A stretch of DNA of 8,691 bases, taken from contig DATIFQ010000449.1 of assembly GCA_035455185.1 (NCBI GenBank), positions 1-8,691 of the forward strand, written 5' to 3'. Every line of letters starts with the position of its first letter. Within the stretch, counting starts at the first letter, position 1. The DNA is from JAEHDI01 sp035455185. Its GTDB lineage: Bacteria > Acidobacteriota > Terriglobia > Bryobacterales > Bryobacteraceae. Shown piece after piece: positions 6,766 through 8,691 of the stretch. A program made the position numbers and the translations under genes. The notes beneath the pieces were generated by a model. The model did no database searches, was not told the origin of the DNA, and saw only the letters and a program-made list of their open reading frames with translations.

Positions 6766-8691
6766 AAGTCGGCATCGATCTCGGCACTACGAACTCCGCC
6801 CTCGCATACATCGATCCAGCCGAAGCTGCCGGCGCCGATTTCCCGCCGGTGCATTTGCTCCCCATCCCGCAGCATGTCGAGCAGGCGATCGTCGAACCGC
6901 GGCGCACGCTGCCGTCATTCCTCTTTCTTGGAGACGACCGGCAGTATGTCGGTACGTTTGCGCGCGAGCAAGGTGCGCTCGTGCCGGCCCGTGTCGTGCA
7001 CTCCGCAAAATCCTGGCTCTCGAACCCGGATGTCGACCGCACCGCGAAGATCCTTCCCTGGGACGCCCGCGAAAGCGGCCGGATCCTTTCGCCCGTCGAG
7101 GTCTCCGCGCGCTTCCTTGGCCACATCCGCGAATCATGGGACGCCGCGCGGTCCGAGCCTCTCTCGGCCCAGGAAATCGTTCTTACGGTGCCTGCTTCGT
7201 TCGACGAAGAGGCGCGGGAGCTGACGGTCGCCGCCGCCGCAGAGGCCGGTCTCGCCAATTTCACCCTGCTCGAAGAGCCAGCCGCGGCGTTCTATTCGTG
7301 GATCGCCAACCACCTGTCGCAGTCCCGGAAGGACCTTTTTGACGGCCAGCTCGTGCTGGTCTGCGATGTCGGCGGCGGGACGTCGGACTTCACGCTCATC
7401 CGCATTCACCGCGAAGGCGATCGCATCGACTTCACCCGCACCGCCGTCGGCCGTCATCTCCTGCTGGGCGGCGACAACCTCGACCTCACCCTCGCCTGGC
7501 TGGTCGAAACCAAGCTCGGCGTCGCGCTCTCCATCCGTCAGCGCAGCGCTCTCCGGCGCCAATGCGCCGCCGCCAAGGAACGCCTGCTTTCCGATGCCTC
7601 TTTGCCCTCGGTCGAGATCCGGGTGCTTGGCGCTGGCACCTCCATCGTTGGCGGGACTCTCAAGACCGAGATCCTGAGGGAGGAGGCGTTGGAGCTCGCC
7701 CTCGAAGGCTTTCTGCCCTTCTGCCAATTGTCCGACCGGCCTCAGGAGGAGAAGCGCAGCCTCTTCCGCGAGCTCGGCCTGCCGTACGTCTCAGACCCCG
7801 CTGTCACCCGTCACCTCGCCGCTTTCCTCGCGAGCGCCGGCCTCGACGCCGCCGGTCCCGACGCGATCCTGTTCAACGGCGGCTTCTTCATGCCCGATCT
7901 GTTGCGCGAGCGCGTGGCCGATGTGGTCGGAACTTGGTACGGGCGCAGGCCGCTCGTTCTCGAGAACCGCGATCTCGACCTCGCCGTCGCCGTCGGAGCC
8001 GCCTATTACTCCTACGTCCGTTCTACAGGCAGTGGGCTCCTCGTTCGCGGTGGCCTGCCTCGCACATACTACATCGGCATCGGCGGCGGTCCGGGCGGGG
8101 AGAAGGCGCGGGCCGTCTGTCTTGTGCCGCGCGGGGCCGAAGACGGCGCCTTCCTCGAACTCGATCGTGACGACCTTCAGCTCGTCGCCAACCGCCCTGT
8201 TTCTTTCCGTCTCTACAGCTCGCTGACGCGTACCGGCGAGATGCTCGGCGACGTCGTCGACTTCGATGCCGCGCAACTCGGCGATGAAGTACACGTTCAC
8301 GCACCGCTCCACGCCGTCATCCGCTTCGGAAAGCGAACCGGTGACCGGCTCGTGCCGGTGAAACTGGCCGCCCGCCTCACCGAGATCGGCACCTTGGAAA
8401 TCTGGTGCGAGTCGAAAGTTAGCGAGCACCGCTGGCGGCTCCAGTTCGAGCTGCGCAAGACAGCCGTCGAGACGGAGAAGCCGCGAGCCGCGGCGGTTGT
8501 CAGCGAGGAGGCTGTCGCGGGTGCCGCCGAGATCGTTCGCACCGCGTTTTCCACGTCCGAACGGCCGCTCGCGCCCGAGGAGCTTCCCGCCCGGCTTGAA
8601 CAGGCGATGGGACTCGGGCGGAATTCGTGGCCGCTCGGCGTCATCCGCCGTCTTGCCGATGTCTTCCTCGAAACGGCCGAGGGGCGCCGCC
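6762..8691 (+). CDS. Hsp70-family protein 2 with C-terminal DUF3731-like extension; partial at 3' end
   Basis: The ATG at 6762 overlaps the previous stop (ATGA), so translation is probably coupled. The frame stays open to the window edge, giving 643 complete codons. Nucleotide-binding motifs: DLGTTNS (6-12), K83 in SAKSWL, TVPASFD (142-148), LLEEPAAAF (169-177), VCDVGGGTSDF (200-210), GGDNLD (236-241), AKERLL (271-276), ILFNGGFFMPD (369-379) and VGAAYYSYV (411-419). It resembles Hsp70 protein 1 throughout, including the shared RGG-x-x-RTYYxGI segment after the nucleotide domain and the beta domain ending near residue 566. It then has a charged Ala/Glu-rich linker (about 567-597) and a further region with NSWPLGVIRRL and FLETAEGRR, which recalls DUF3731, a C-terminal domain of long Hsp70-like proteins. 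If so the full protein is probably near 850-950 residues, though this length is inference. Confidence 0.92.
   Translation, partial: MKVGIDLGTTNSALAYIDPAEAAGADFPPVHLLPIPQHVEQAIVEPRRTLPSFLFLGDDRQYVGTFAREQGALVPARVVHSAKSWLSNPDVDRTAKILPWDARESGRILSPVEVSARFLGHIRESWDAARSEPLSAQEIVLTVPASFDEEARELTVAAAAEAGLANFTLLEEPAAAFYSWIANHLSQSRKDLFDGQLVLVCDVGGGTSDFTLIRIHREGDRIDFTRTAVGRHLLLGGDNLDLTLAWLVETKLGVALSIRQRSALRRQCAAAKERLLSDASLPSVEIRVLGAGTSIVGGTLKTEILREEALELALEGFLPFCQLSDRPQEEKRSLFRELGLPYVSDPAVTRHLAAFLASAGLDAAGPDAILFNGGFFMPDLLRERVADVVGTWYGRRPLVLENRDLDLAVAVGAAYYSYVRSTGSGLLVRGGLPRTYYIGIGGGPGGEKARAVCLVPRGAEDGAFLELDRDDLQLVANRPVSFRLYSSLTRTGEMLGDVVDFDAAQLGDEVHVHAPLHAVIRFGKRTGDRLVPVKLAARLTEIGTLEIWCESKVSEHRWRLQFELRKTAVETEKPRAAAVVSEEAVAGAAEIVRTAFSTSERPLAPEELPARLEQAMGLGRNSWPLGVIRRLADVFLETAEGRR

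Noticed and set aside
6479..7342. Plus-strand open frame of 287 codons spanning the Hsp70 1/Hsp70 2 junction
   Set aside because: It is out of frame with both Hsp70 proteins, whose motifs continue without interruption through the region.
7134..8429. Two minus-strand open frames (7134-7727 and 7791-8429) opposite Hsp70 protein 2
   Set aside because: They mirror the codon pattern of the plus-strand Hsp70 gene and have no recognisable domain.

Overview
The window is gene-dense, GC-rich chromosomal DNA from a bacterium. Its content (a MerR-type helix-turn-helix fused to TPRs, a DUF2760 protein next to divergent Hsp70s, GTG and TTG starts) looks most like Acidobacteria of the Solibacter/Bryobacter kind, but that placement is inference from family recollection, not from a marker gene. 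I see no rRNA, tRNA, CRISPR array or mobile element, and no gene-free stretch longer than 85 bases.

There are two divergent blocks around an 85-base intergenic region (3306-3390). The left block runs on the minus strand: feoA (3305-3036), feoB (3026-1119), trxB (1053-130), then the start of an exported protein with a twin-arginine signal (77 to beyond base 1). FeoA and FeoB form a GTP-dependent ferrous iron importer. TrxB is an NADPH-dependent thioredoxin reductase. Short gaps (9, 65 and 52 bases) and no clear terminator make one transcript possible.

The right block runs on the plus strand: a MerR-HTH/TPR protein (3391-4344), a DUF2760 protein (4414-4935), a first Hsp70-family ATPase (4942-6765) and a second, longer one (6762 to beyond base 8691). 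The last three are packed with gaps of 6 and -4 bases, and the two Hsp70 genes share an ATGA stop/start overlap. Both Hsp70s keep the ATP-binding motifs of the actin/Hsp70 fold. They lack the hydrophobic DnaK interdomain linker and the usual substrate-binding domain, and no DnaJ or GrpE is encoded nearby. The second Hsp70 carries an extra C-terminal region resembling DUF3731.

The best candidate for an undescribed system is this cassette: a regulator-like HTH-TPR protein, a small DUF2760 protein and two non-identical Hsp70-like ATPases. The divergent control region is the other point of interest. Both outward genes begin with GTG only a few bases after a promoter-like hexamer, and the two promoters sit on near-identical inverted copies of an 11-base sequence.
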